A DNA stretch of 18,446 nucleotides from NCBI GenBank assembly GCA_934636325.1, contig CAKUAK010000028.1, positions 1 through 18,446 on the forward strand. The letters are read 5' to 3'. This stretch comes from an uncultured Eubacteriales bacterium (lineage in GTDB: Bacteria > Bacillota > Clostridia > Oscillospirales > Butyricicoccaceae). Below are positions 1 through 8,309 of the stretch, in pieces. The notes below the pieces were generated by a model. It had not been told where the DNA came from. It did not search any database and worked only from the letters and a program-made list of their open reading frames with translations. Position numbers and translations under genes: made by a program. The stretch's first letter is position 1. Each line of letters opens with the position of its first letter.

Positions 1-132
1 CTTTTATGGCTCAAAAACTCGGCGCTGGCCATGATCCTCGGCGACATTGTCGTCATTGCCATACGCGCGCTGGCCATAACCCTCAGGCTCCAGCTCCCGC
101 GCATAAGGAATATCGACCGCACGGGGCTTTAA
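1..132 (+). CDS. C-terminal end of a probable TRIC-family (UPF0126/YadS-like) membrane channel protein, 5'-partial
   Basis: An open frame enters from the left edge and stops at TAA 130-132, giving 43 residues. It is hydrophobic and contains the stretch IRALAIT followed by LQLPRI. This resembles the last membrane helix of trimeric intracellular cation (TRIC) channel family proteins, which typically read R-x-LAI and then a basic/aromatic residue before LPK/LPR. Third codon positions are strongly GC-rich and second positions are not, as in the neighbouring real genes; the opposing minus-strand frames do not show this. It converges on the nnrE operon and would share the hairpin at 202-228. Family assignment rests on one short segment, so it is moderate only. 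Confidence 0.58.
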   Translation, partial: LLWLKNSALAMILGDIVVIAIRALAITLRLQLPRIRNIDRTGL

Positions 133-201
133 AGCCGCATTAATTATAGCATTGCAAAATTGTCCCCACAACTGTTTTTCGACATTATTTATCATAATTA
201 A

Positions 202-228
202 AGGCCCTGCGCACGAATGCGCAGGGCC
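202..228 (-). terminator. Intrinsic terminator, probably bidirectional, ending the glmU-to-nnrE operon
   Basis: An 11-bp perfect GC-rich stem (GGCCCTGCGCA / TGCGCAGGGCC) with a CGAA-type loop lies 7 bases beyond the nnrE stop. On the minus strand the stem is followed by TTTAATT. On the + strand it is followed by a weaker CTGTCTTTAT tract, so it can also serve the convergent gene ending at 132. Confidence 0.8.
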
Positions 229-234
229 CTGTCT

Positions 235-858
235 TTATATTCCTATGTCTATCAGCTCGACCTGACCGCACAGATCGCGCGCCAGCTCGTGACACGGCTT
301 CAGCCGGGCGAATGCAAGCGTAAGATCGGCCTTGACCGCGCCGGCGGCGGCATGGCCGGTATCACACTCGACCCCGCTGGGCAGATCGAAGGCCGCCTTG
401 ACCCCCTTTGCCGAGTTGATGACGCCGCAGCAAAGCTCTTCTTCAAGGGGCAGCTCGCCGTGAAATCCCGCGCCGTAAATGGCGTCGATAACTACCCCAG
501 CCGATGTGATATATGCAATATCCTCCTTCGAGAGATACTGTCCCACCACCATCGGGATATCCAGCATGGAGGCCAGATAAAAATTGGTTTTGGCATCTTC
601 GGTCCTGGGCTTGCCGCCGCACAGCACGAGCAGCACCCCTATCCCGGCATTTTTGAGTATCCGGGCGGCGACAAAGCCGTCGCCTCCGTTATTCCCCCGC
701 CCGCAGAATACTGCGGCCGTCTTAAGCCCGGGGATGCGTTCGATCAGCAGCCGGGCCGCGCCCGTCCCGGCGTTCTCCATCATCTGAAGATAGGGCATGC
801 CGCCCTCGGCGGCGCGCTTCTCTATCTCTTTCATCTCGGCGGCCGTAACAGTGGTCAT
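235..858 (-). CDS. nnrE: NAD(P)H-hydrate epimerase (YjeF N-terminal domain, stand-alone)
   Basis: This enzyme epimerises the R form of hydrated NAD(P)H to the S form, so that a partner dehydratase can restore the cofactor. At 207 residues it is the epimerase domain alone; the fused ADP/ATP-dependent dehydratase domain found in long YjeF proteins is absent and must be encoded elsewhere if present. Family motifs are MENAG (about residues 27-31), CGRGNNGGDG (52-61), the catalytic-region IDAIYGAG (124-131) and FDLPSG (157-162). The ATG at 858 is preceded by a G-rich ribosome-binding site (GGGGGG) about 8 bases upstream. It is the last gene of the operon, 15 bases after the lipoprotein gene and just before the terminator at 202-228. 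Confidence 0.93.
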   Translation of the reverse strand: MTTVTAAEMKEIEKRAAEGGMPYLQMMENAGTGAARLLIERIPGLKTAAVFCGRGNNGGDGFVAARILKNAGIGVLLVLCGGKPRTEDAKTNFYLASMLDIPMVVGQYLSKEDIAYITSAGVVIDAIYGAGFHGELPLEEELCCGVINSAKGVKAAFDLPSGVECDTGHAAAGAVKADLTLAFARLKPCHELARDLCGQVELIDIGI

Positions 859-873
859 AACAGATCCCCCCCG

Positions 874-1857
874 CTATTTTATATAATCGCTTATATTCGA
901 GAAATCGATCTTCTGGCATACGCCGCTTTCGGTGACGTTTATGTTGCTCTCGGCGGCCGAGATATAGCTGTTGAAGGCCCAGTCAGATGCCGCCAGCTCT
1001 ATCTGCTCGCGGGTCTCATCGAAATAGCTTATATCGACGGCCTGCCGCTGAAGGATATAGTATCCGTCGCTGTAGGTATAAACGCCGCCGGTCTGACCGT
1101 CGATGAGCGAAAATGCGTCGGACACATACTCGGCCTGCGAGGCGTCCTGGGTCCCTATGACCGTTCCCTCGAGACCGGCTCCGTCACCATACTCTGCCCC
1201 TGCCTGGTCAAAGGTCAGCTCGCCGTCGTTGATCTGGCGCAGCACCTCCTGTGCCTGCTCTAGAAGGGCATCAAGGCTGTCGCTGTCCATAAGGCTGCCG
1301 TCCTCGTCGAGCGACGAAAACCTTATATACCTGACCTTCGTATAATTCTCCGAAAAGAACTGGCGGAGCTGCTGGTCATTGTTGACCCCGATATCGGGAT
1401 CGGCCGCGATGTAGTCATGGAGCATCGAATAATAATAGCTGTTCTCCTGGAGTTTGTCGTAAAGCCTGTCGGTAAGCGCATTTTCCCTGAGATAATCAAG
1501 ATAGCCCGAAAGCCCGCCGAAGGAATCTATAAGCTCGTCCTTTTCGTCCTTCATCTCTTTCTTCTGCTCTTTTGTCAGCTCAAGACCCAGCTCATCACAC
1601 TTTATGCGAACGATCTCGGCCGACACGATCTGCTGTCGGGCGGCCTGACGGGCCTGCTCCATGAGCTGATCCATGTTGAGCACCGTCGTTCCGGCGGCAA
1701 GAGCGTCGAGGTTAAGGCGGTTATAATTGAGATAATACGCGTATTCCGACGCGTCGACCTTATTGTTGCCCACCTTTATGGCCGTGGGGCTGGCCGAGCA
1801 GCTGAAAAGGCTGAGGGCCAGCAGAACGGCGAATATGCCTACAAGATATTTTTTCAT
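874..1857 (-). CDS. Secreted lipoprotein foldase, PpiC/PrsA-SurA-like peptidyl-prolyl isomerase
   Basis: A 327-residue lipoprotein expected on the outer face of the membrane, where PrsA-like proteins help exported proteins fold. A lysine start, a hydrophobic stretch and a lipobox LFSC with Cys20 define the signal peptide. Residues about 30-150 are helical and charged, like SurA/PrsA N-terminal chaperone domains. Residues about 170-275 resemble a parvulin domain: VRYIRF strand, long helix, G-x-L-x-F-D-Q segment, and a terminal SDGYYILQ strand. The parvulin core is divergent, so catalytic activity is uncertain and a pure chaperone role is possible. The ATG at 1857 has a GGAGAAG site upstream. 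It lies 56 bases after mfd and 15 before nnrE; a PpiC-type gene after mfd is a familiar Firmicute arrangement. Confidence 0.85.
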   Translation of the reverse strand: MKKYLVGIFAVLLALSLFSCSASPTAIKVGNNKVDASEYAYYLNYNRLNLDALAAGTTVLNMDQLMEQARQAARQQIVSAEIVRIKCDELGLELTKEQKKEMKDEKDELIDSFGGLSGYLDYLRENALTDRLYDKLQENSYYYSMLHDYIAADPDIGVNNDQQLRQFFSENYTKVRYIRFSSLDEDGSLMDSDSLDALLEQAQEVLRQINDGELTFDQAGAEYGDGAGLEGTVIGTQDASQAEYVSDAFSLIDGQTGGVYTYSDGYYILQRQAVDISYFDETREQIELAASDWAFNSYISAAESNINVTESGVCQKIDFSNISDYIK

Positions 1858-1913
1858 ATGATACTTCTCCGTAAATATATCGGTTTGGATCGCTGCGGTA
1901 TGCCGATATTATA

Positions 1914-4900
1914 TCATTCGCCGATATACAAATCAATCATAACGACGGCGGCATCAAGGGGCGATTCGTCGGGCTGGAGCTTGAGGGTCAGATAGGGCGT
2001 ATCTCCGGCGGAGAAAAGTATCCTGCCGCGGAAGTCGGGGCAGGCGCAGACGCGGGACACCCTTTCCATATCGACATTCGCAAAATAGACCATAAGTGTC
2101 CTGCCCTTCTGGTTTATCTCGGTTATGCCGTTCTTCGAGGCCCTTGACCGCAGCAGCGCAATATCGAGAAGCGCCTGCGCCGGCGCCGGTATATCGCCGA
2201 AACGGTCGAGCAGCTCGTCCTGCATATCGTAGAAATCCTCCTGGGAGGATATCATCGAGATCCGGCGGTAAAGGTCGATCCTGACCGCGGCGTCGGAAAC
2301 GTAATTCTGCGGCAGACCGGCCGAAACAAGCAGATCGGCCGTACACTCGGTCCTCTGGGGCAGCGGCTCTCCCTTCAGCTCGGCCGTCGCCTCGTCCAGC
2401 AGGCGCAGATACATATCGTATCCGACGCTCATCATATGGCCGCTCTGCTCCGGGCCGAGGACGTTGCCCGCACCCCTTATCTCGAGATCGCGCATGGCTA
2501 TCTTGAAGCCCGAACCGAACTCGGCGAACTCGCGTATAGCCGAAAGACGCTTCTGCGATATCTCGGAGAGCACCTTACCCCGGCGGTATGTCAGGTACGC
2601 GAAGGCCCTGCGCTGCGAGCGCCCGACACGCCCCCTGATCTGGTGCAGCTGGGCAAGGCCCATGCTGTCGGCGTCCTCTATTATAAGGGTGTTGACGTTG
2701 GGGATGTCGACGCCGGTCTCTATTATCGTCGTGCAGACAAGGATATCTATCTCGCCGGCATAGGCCCTGCCCATGACGTCAGCCATTCTGGCTTCTCCCA
2801 TACGCCCGTGGGCCGTTTCGATAACGGCGTCGGGGAAAGCCTTCTGAAGCTCAGAGGCCACCTCTTCGATATCGTCGATGCGGTTGTGCAGATAATACAC
2901 CTGGCCGCCGCGGGCCAGCTCTTTTCTGATGGCGTCGCGGATGATGACGTCATCGTGTTCGAGGACATAGGTCTGCACCGGCATCCTGCCCGCCGGCGGC
3001 TCTTCGAGGACCGACATATCCCTTATGCCCGAAAGAGCCATATTCAGGGTCCTCGGTATCGGCGTCGCCGTCAGGGTCAGTACGTCGACCGAGGTCGTCA
3101 TCTGCTTTATTTTCTCTTTATGGCTGACGCCGAAGCGCTGCTCCTCATCGATGACCAGCAGCCCCAGGTCCTTGAACTTTACATCCTTCTGAAGTATGCG
3201 GTGTGTGCCGATAAGAAGATCGCATGAGCCGGCGTAAAGCTCGTGCAGGGTCTCGCGCTGCTGTCCCGGCGTGCGGAAGCGTGACATCATATCGACCTTT
3301 ACCGGATAACCGGCGAAGCGCTGGCAGGCCGAAAGGTAATGCTGGCGCGCCAGGACCGTGGTCGGCGCAAGGATGGCCGCCTGCTTTCCGCCGAGTATGC
3401 ACTTCATTACGGCACGGAAGGCCACCTCGGTCTTTCCGAAGCCGACGTCACCGCAAAGCAGGCGATCCATCGGATAAGGCTTTTCCATATCACGCTTTAT
3501 TTCGGCGGCACAGGTCAGCTGATCGTCGGTCTCGTCATATTGGAAGCGTTCCTCAAAGCCCTTCTGCATATCGTCATCGGGGAAAAAGGCGAAGCCGGGC
3601 TGGCTGCGCCGTGCAGCGTAGAGCTTGAGCAGCCCCTCGGCCAGATCCTTTGCCGCCTTCTTGGCGCGGCTCTTTGTCTTGGCCCATGTGGCGCCCCCCA
3701 GCTTTGAGAGCTTGACCTCGGTCTGTTCGCCCGCGCCGATATACTTTGAAACGACATCAAGGGATGTTGCCGGGACAAAGACAAAATCGGAACCCGCAAA
3801 GGCTATCTTTATATAATCACGCCATACCTTGTCGACGCTTATCCTCTCGACCCCTACAAAACGTCCGATGCCGTGCTTATCGTGAACGACAAGGTCCCCG
3901 GGATGAAGGTCACTGAAGGTGATGGCGTTCTTCTTGCTTTTTCTTGTCTTTTTCTTCTCTCCGCCGCCATGCTTTATCGAAAGCTGACCCTCTGTGATGA
4001 CGGCAAGGCGTATGGACGGATATTCGAATCCGGCCGAGAGATTGGCCGTCGAAAGGGCTATCTTACCCTTTACCGGCCTGTCCCCGGCGTCAACACACTC
4101 AAGCTCCTGATCCTCCAGCACCCGCTTGAGGCTGGCGGCACGCTGGCTTCCTCCGGCCATGGCCAGCACCGTATAGTTCATCGAGAGGAAGGACCGCAGG
4201 TCGGAGCATGCCGTTTCAAGGCTGCCGCCGTATGACGGGAGCTGGCGGGCATTAAGGGATATTATGGCCTGGGGAGGCAGACCCTGCGAGCTCAAAAACT
4301 GGTCGAAGGACAGCACCGGGTTCTGCTGGCAGGCGGCGCGGAAGGCGGCATGAGAAAGATTATATCCGCTCTTTGCCGGGGCGAGCACCCCCTCTTCAAG
4401 AAGATGGGTGACGTCCTCTCCCATGCGGTATTCATATGCCTTGGCCGCCTCAAGGCAGGCCGGGCTGTCGGCCAGAATGACCAGAGCCTCGGGTGGGATA
4501 TAATCCATGGCCGGGGCGGCCTCTCCATACATATGGGGGATATATCTGTCGAGGGCTGGGAAATACACATTTGCTCTAAGATTATCGACATCCTGAAGGA
4601 TGGTGTTCTTCAGCTTATCGGGGCTGCCCTTTCTTGATGCCAGCTTTTCCAGCCGGGAGCAGAGCCCCTCTGTCCCCCCTTCGGTCAGCTCGGGCAGAGT
4701 TTCTCTGGCCGGAATAAGGTCGAAGGAGGGTATGTTCTCTGTCCTGCGCTGGGTCAGCGGGTCGAAATGGCCGATCGAATCGACGGTATCGCCCCAGAAC
4801 TCTATCCTGACCGGATGCTCTTCATCGGCCGGATAGACGTCGAGTATCCCACCGCGCAGCGCGAACTGGCCCGGGCCTTCGACGCTGTCGCACCTCGAAT

Positions 4901-5381
4901 ATCCCCACCTTACAAGGCTAAGGCACAGCTCCTGAAGGTCATAGTCCTCATCGGCCGAGATGGTCATTACGGCCTGTGACAGCAGCTTTGGCGGTATCGT
5001 ATAGAGCATCATGCCCTCCGGCGTCGAAAACAGCGCGCCGGATATGCCCCTCTGGAAGGTCGAGAGGGCCTTGAGGCGCTTCTGCTCGTGCTCGTGAGAG
5101 GCGTTGTCTATATTGTGAAAGACCAGCTCTCTTGAAGGAAGAAAAGACGCCCGCTCATCGGAAAACGCGATATAATCGGCCATAACGCCTTCGGCGCTGC
5201 GCTCATCACGGGTTATTACGACGATCGGCCTTCCCGTATCACGCCGCAGGGCAGCGGCAAAATGAGCCTGGTGTATGGCCGACATGCCGTAGACAGACAC
5301 CGTCCTTTTCCCATCGGCGACGGCTTCGAGAAGCTCGCGGTACTCCGGCAGCTCCCGCAGCATATCAAGCAGCAGTTTCAT
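1914..5381 (-). CDS. mfd: Transcription-repair coupling factor Mfd
   Basis: Mfd is the ATP-driven translocase that removes RNA polymerase stalled at DNA lesions and recruits UvrA. I chose the ATG at 5381, giving 1155 residues (the family is about 1150), because GAGGAG lies just upstream; the open frame continues 24 codons further but through leader hairpin sequence. Numbering from this start: UvrB-like N-terminal region, about residues 1-330; RNA-polymerase-interacting (CarD-like) domain, about 487-550 (LHPGDLVVHDKHGIGRF); helicase motif I GDVGFGKT, about 644-651; motif II DEEQ, about 745-748; then TATPIPRT. Further on are the ETGVDIPN and QIRGRVGRS motifs and a C-terminal TRCF domain. All hallmarks are intact. 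It is fourth in the operon, after pth. Confidence 0.97.
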   Translation of the reverse strand: MKLLLDMLRELPEYRELLEAVADGKRTVSVYGMSAIHQAHFAAALRRDTGRPIVVITRDERSAEGVMADYIAFSDERASFLPSRELVFHNIDNASHEHEQKRLKALSTFQRGISGALFSTPEGMMLYTIPPKLLSQAVMTISADEDYDLQELCLSLVRWGYSRCDSVEGPGQFALRGGILDVYPADEEHPVRIEFWGDTVDSIGHFDPLTQRRTENIPSFDLIPARETLPELTEGGTEGLCSRLEKLASRKGSPDKLKNTILQDVDNLRANVYFPALDRYIPHMYGEAAPAMDYIPPEALVILADSPACLEAAKAYEYRMGEDVTHLLEEGVLAPAKSGYNLSHAAFRAACQQNPVLSFDQFLSSQGLPPQAIISLNARQLPSYGGSLETACSDLRSFLSMNYTVLAMAGGSQRAASLKRVLEDQELECVDAGDRPVKGKIALSTANLSAGFEYPSIRLAVITEGQLSIKHGGGEKKKTRKSKKNAITFSDLHPGDLVVHDKHGIGRFVGVERISVDKVWRDYIKIAFAGSDFVFVPATSLDVVSKYIGAGEQTEVKLSKLGGATWAKTKSRAKKAAKDLAEGLLKLYAARRSQPGFAFFPDDDMQKGFEERFQYDETDDQLTCAAEIKRDMEKPYPMDRLLCGDVGFGKTEVAFRAVMKCILGGKQAAILAPTTVLARQHYLSACQRFAGYPVKVDMMSRFRTPGQQRETLHELYAGSCDLLIGTHRILQKDVKFKDLGLLVIDEEQRFGVSHKEKIKQMTTSVDVLTLTATPIPRTLNMALSGIRDMSVLEEPPAGRMPVQTYVLEHDDVIIRDAIRKELARGGQVYYLHNRIDDIEEVASELQKAFPDAVIETAHGRMGEARMADVMGRAYAGEIDILVCTTIIETGVDIPNVNTLIIEDADSMGLAQLHQIRGRVGRSQRRAFAYLTYRRGKVLSEISQKRLSAIREFAEFGSGFKIAMRDLEIRGAGNVLGPEQSGHMMSVGYDMYLRLLDEATAELKGEPLPQRTECTADLLVSAGLPQNYVSDAAVRIDLYRRISMISSQEDFYDMQDELLDRFGDIPAPAQALLDIALLRSRASKNGITEINQKGRTLMVYFANVDMERVSRVCACPDFRGRILFSAGDTPYLTLKLQPDESPLDAAVVMIDLYIGE

Positions 5382-5404
5382 CTTTTCACTCCTCACTCTT
5401 GTGC

Positions 5405-5448
5405 AATGCAGTATGCCCCATCTTATAAAAAGATGGGGTTGCTGCATT
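5405..5448 (-). other. Two-part stem-loop in the pth-mfd intergenic leader
   Basis: A 9-bp inner stem (CCCCATCTT / AAGATGGGG) is capped by an AT-rich loop and extended by an outer 7-bp stem (AATGCAG / CTGCATT) across a small internal loop. It occupies the 90-base gap between pth and mfd and ends about 24 bases before the mfd start. No T-tract follows on the minus strand, so a simple terminator is unlikely. It may be an mRNA processing or stability element, or may modulate mfd expression; function is not shown by sequence. Confidence 0.5.
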
Positions 5449-5471
5449 TCCATATTATGTTTATTCAGAGA

Positions 5472-6089
5472 TCATTTCTGCGAGAAGTCCTTTCCGTTGA
5501 ACTCCTGCATGGCGGCGTCGACGCCGCGGAGAACGATGGCCAGCGCCGCGTCGGGCGCCGCCTTGACGCCCTGATATGTATCCGAGGATATCGAATCGAG
5601 GACGTAATCCTTCATATCCTCCCCTTCCGGCGTCCCGACCCCTATCTTGACACGGGGGAACCTGTCCGACTGGAGATGATATATGATATTCTTGATGCCG
5701 TTATGGCCGCCGTCCGAGCCGGCGCGCTTTACACGGAGCCGGCCGGGATGGATGTTTATATCGTCATAGAGCACCACGATATGCTCGGCGTCGACCTTAT
5801 AGGCCGCCGCCAGATCACGCACAGCTTCGCCCGAAAGATTCATGAAGGTCTGCGGCTTGACCAGCATAAGGGCCTTGCCCTCGTGGATGCAGGTCGTATA
5901 AAGGGCTTTGCATTTGCCGCGGTTTATACGTCCGGCGTCCAGCCTTTCGGCCAGCAGATCTATCGCCATGAACCCGGCGTTGTGCCGCGTCGTCTCGTAT
6001 CTTGCGCCCGGATTGCCCAGGCCGACGATCATATAGTCGATCTTCTGCGGCTCCGGGGCCGCGCTTTTGCGTCTGAAAATACCGAACAC
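5472..6089 (-). CDS. pth: Peptidyl-tRNA hydrolase
   Basis: Pth cleaves peptidyl-tRNA released from stalled ribosomes, recycling the tRNA in the cytosol. At 205 residues it carries the Pth core, with GLGNPG (residues 23-28), catalytic His36 in TRHNAGF, the FMNLSG motif around residue 84, the YDD motif (108-110) and GGHNG (127-131). An N-terminal extension of about 17 residues rich in basic residues precedes the usual start of the family. The start is GTG at 6087-6089, only 6 bases after the prs stop, with AGAGG immediately before it. An internal ATG at residue 20 would remove the first strand, so the GTG is preferred, although its ribosome-binding site is poorly spaced. Translation is probably coupled to prs. 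Confidence 0.95.
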   Translation of the reverse strand: MFGIFRRKSAAPEPQKIDYMIVGLGNPGARYETTRHNAGFMAIDLLAERLDAGRINRGKCKALYTTCIHEGKALMLVKPQTFMNLSGEAVRDLAAAYKVDAEHIVVLYDDINIHPGRLRVKRAGSDGGHNGIKNIIYHLQSDRFPRVKIGVGTPEGEDMKDYVLDSISSDTYQGVKAAPDAALAIVLRGVDAAMQEFNGKDFSQK

Positions 6090-6095
6090 CCTCTG

Positions 6096-7052
6096 TTACA
6101 TGAAGAGCTCGGATACCGAATCATCGGTAGCGATCCTCTTGATAGCCTCGGCGAACATGTCGGCGACGGGGACCGTCTCGATCTTATCGCACTTCTTGTC
6201 CTCTGTCATGGGGATGGTATCGAGCAGCAGCAGCTTTGTGATATAGCTGTTGTTGATGCGCTCGATAGCCGGGCCGGAGAGAACGCCATGGGAGGCACAT
6301 GCAATGACCTCTGTGGCTCCGCCTATCTTGACAAGGGCCTCTGCACCGTGGCAGAGTGTGCCGGCCGTGTCGACCATATCATCAACGATGATGACCTTCT
6401 TGCCCTTGACGTCGCCGATGATATTCATGACCTCGGAGACATTGGCCTTCTGACGGCGCTTATCGATGATGGCCATCGGCAGCTGGAGCCTTTCGGCGAA
6501 CTTTCTTGCCCTTGCGACAGAACCGAAATCGGGGGCGACGACGGCGTATTCGGGGTCGCCGGCCTTGACCATCTTTTCAAAATAGGGCAGCAGGACCGAT
6601 GTGCCCAGCAGGTTGTCGACGGGGATATCAAAGAAGCCCTGGATCTGGGAAGCATGAAGATCCATCGTCAGGACCCTGTCATATCCGGCGGTTTCGATAA
6701 GGTTGGCGATCAGCTTGGCCGAGATAGGCTCGCGGGCCTTGGTCTTTCTGTCCTGACGGCCATAGCCGAAATAAGGAATGACGGCCGTGATGCGTCCGGC
6801 AGATGCGCGGCGCAGGGCGTCGGCCATGATGAGCAGCTCCATCAGATGATCGTTGACCGGAGCGCATGTCGACTGGATGACAAAGACGTCGCAGCCGCGG
6901 ACCGACTCGTCGATGGCGACAGATACCTCGCCGTCAGAGAAGGTCTTTATCGTGCATTTTCCGAGCTCCTTGCCGAGAGACTTTGCGATAGCCTCGGCCA
7001 AAGCCGGGTTGGAATTGCCGGAAAAGAGCTTTACCTGTGTGTTGGAAATCAT
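6096..7052 (-). CDS. prs: Ribose-phosphate pyrophosphokinase (PRPP synthetase)
   Basis: Prs makes PRPP from ribose 5-phosphate and ATP for nucleotide, His, Trp and NAD synthesis. I chose the ATG at 7052 (318 residues, normal for the class I family) because GGGGG lies 6-10 bases upstream; the frame extends 11 codons further without a better site. Motifs visible are LFSGNSNP at the N-terminus, YFGYGRQDRK (ATP-binding loop), DLHASQIQGFF (metal/ribose-5-P region), VVAPDFGSVARAR and the PRPP-binding loop VIIVDDMVDTAGT. It sits 49 bases after the glmU-like gene and 6 before pth, the conserved Firmicute order. The second nucleotide gene in the window, guaA, uses a pathway that depends on PRPP. Confidence 0.97.
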   Translation of the reverse strand: MISNTQVKLFSGNSNPALAEAIAKSLGKELGKCTIKTFSDGEVSVAIDESVRGCDVFVIQSTCAPVNDHLMELLIMADALRRASAGRITAVIPYFGYGRQDRKTKAREPISAKLIANLIETAGYDRVLTMDLHASQIQGFFDIPVDNLLGTSVLLPYFEKMVKAGDPEYAVVAPDFGSVARARKFAERLQLPMAIIDKRRQKANVSEVMNIIGDVKGKKVIIVDDMVDTAGTLCHGAEALVKIGGATEVIACASHGVLSGPAIERINNSYITKLLLLDTIPMTEDKKCDKIETVPVADMFAEAIKRIATDDSVSELFM

Positions 7053-7101
7053 GTTTTTACCCCCAAATATATCTGTTGACTTCAAATATATAGATTACTT
7101 T

Positions 7102-8160
7102 TTAGAGCTTTCCGCTTTCGCGGCGCTTTTCGACCCAGCCGGGCTTGACCTCCTGACGGCTGCGGGCGATGGCAAATGCGCCGTCCTCGACGTCGTCGGT
7201 TATGGTGCTTCCGGCGGCGATAAAGGTATCGCTGCCGATATTGACGGGCGACACAAGATTGACGTTGCAGCCGATGAAGCTGTTGTCTCCTACCGTCGTT
7301 TTGTATTTTCCCTTGCCGTCGTAATTGACGACGACCGTGCCGCAGCCGACATTGATGTGCCGGCCGAACTCGGCGTCGCCGATATATGTCAGATGAGAGA
7401 CCTTTGTGCCGTTTCCGATGACGGCCTTCTTGAGCTCGACGAAATCGCCGAGGCGGACATTATCGCCGACCGTGCATCCGGGGCGTATCCAGCAGAAGGG
7501 GCCGACGGTCGAATCGCAGCCCACCGTGCTCTCCTTCATCTGTGTCTCGTTGACCGATGTCCTGTCGCCGATGACGGCCTGTTCAAGCAGGCAGTTGGGC
7601 CCGATGCGGCAGTCGCTTCCGATGACCGTGCCGCTGTATATCAGGCAGCCGGGCAGGATGACCGTCCCGCTTCCGATGACCGCGTCGGGCGCGATATGGG
7701 TCGTCTGCGGTGAAAGCAGCATGACGCCGTTTTTAAGGTGCTGCATGTTGATGCGTTCCCGCAGCAGCTCCTGTGCCTTGAAGGCGCTTTCGGTGTCGTG
7801 GACATACGCGGCGTCCCCCGGCGGGGTCTCTACGGCGTCAAAGCTGCTGTAATCCTCATGCTCGATGGCCTCTTTGACATCCGACGCGGCGCCGTAAACG
7901 GCAAGGACCTCTCCCTTTGACATGAGCACGGCGGCGCTCTGCTCGGTCAGATACGAAAGGGTATCGGCCGAAAGCGCGGGGCAGGGCTTTAAAAATGCCA
8001 GCACGCTGCCGAAGTCGGTATCTATCTCGCCCGCGGTGATCCCGCCGTCGGAGATCTGCGTCACAGAGGCGCGGATATAATCGGAGACCTTCTGCGAAAG
8101 TATGCTGTATTCCAGCCAGCTCCCGCAGCAAGGCAGTATATATGTGTTGAAATGGCGCAT
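7102..8160 (-). CDS. glmU: GlmU-like protein: intact glucosamine-1-phosphate acetyltransferase half, degenerate uridylyltransferase half
   Basis: Normal GlmU makes UDP-GlcNAc in two steps: acetylation of GlcN-1-P by its C-terminal half and UTP transfer by its N-terminal half. Here residues about 137-352 are a full left-handed beta-helix acetyltransferase. Residues equivalent to the E. coli active site remain: Arg226 in WIRPG, the KK pair at 244-245, His256 and Tyr259 in SHLTYIGD, Asn270, Asn279 in NYDG. The N-terminal part is only about 136 residues instead of about 227-230, with no LAAGxGTRM loop and no clear UTP-binding residues; PALSADTL followed by TEQSAAVL looks like a remnant of the middle of that domain. 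The ATG at 8160 is chosen because AGGAGGG lies 6 bases upstream. First gene of the prs-pth-mfd operon. Acetyltransferase activity is likely, uridylyltransferase activity unlikely. Confidence 0.9.
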   Translation of the reverse strand: MRHFNTYILPCCGSWLEYSILSQKVSDYIRASVTQISDGGITAGEIDTDFGSVLAFLKPCPALSADTLSYLTEQSAAVLMSKGEVLAVYGAASDVKEAIEHEDYSSFDAVETPPGDAAYVHDTESAFKAQELLRERINMQHLKNGVMLLSPQTTHIAPDAVIGSGTVILPGCLIYSGTVIGSDCRIGPNCLLEQAVIGDRTSVNETQMKESTVGCDSTVGPFCWIRPGCTVGDNVRLGDFVELKKAVIGNGTKVSHLTYIGDAEFGRHINVGCGTVVVNYDGKGKYKTTVGDNSFIGCNVNLVSPVNIGSDTFIAAGSTITDDVEDGAFAIARSRQEVKPGWVEKRRESGKL

Positions 8161-8182
8161 AAACACCCTCCTTAACATAGTG

Positions 8183-8211
8183 ATTATAGCAGAAGCCCCT
8201 TTAAAAATCCA
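8183..8211 (-). promoter_or_regulatory. Candidate promoter of the glmU-prs-pth-mfd operon
   Basis: On the minus strand a perfect TATAAT lies at 8183-8188, with a weak -35 (TGGATT, 8206-8211) at 17-bp spacing. It is 23 bases upstream of the chosen glmU start, in a divergent 149-base intergenic region. Confidence 0.42.
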
Positions 8212-8226
8212 CTCAATTTTTGGGGA

Positions 8227-8255
8227 TTTACTGACAAAGCTTTTGCTGTTATACT
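8227..8255 (+). promoter_or_regulatory. Candidate promoter of the DnaD-family gene
   Basis: TTTACT (8227-8232) and TATACT (8250-8255) are separated by exactly 17 bp, a good vegetative sigma-factor match. The start codon follows 54 bases downstream. It is back to back with the glmU promoter. Confidence 0.5.
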
Positions 8256-8309
8256 GTATCCGGCTATATATTTCCCATAACCCGACCGTGAAAGGAGGCT
8301 TTTTCGAAT

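Noticed and set aside
4..195. A 63-residue minus-strand open frame and a TTGTGG-17-TATAAT promoter-like pair (166-171, 143-148) reading left
   Set aside because: The + strand frame 1-132 has far better codon-position composition and resembles the TRIC-family C-terminus; the minus frame has no good ribosome-binding site. The promoter match stands but would read antisense into the + gene, so I did not list it.
217..1263. A 348-codon + strand open frame
   Set aside because: Antisense to nnrE and the lipoprotein gene; no recognisable domain.
5262..7079. A 605-codon + strand open frame
   Set aside because: It lies antisense to prs, pth and the start of mfd, which are certain. Long antisense frames are common in GC-rich coding DNA.
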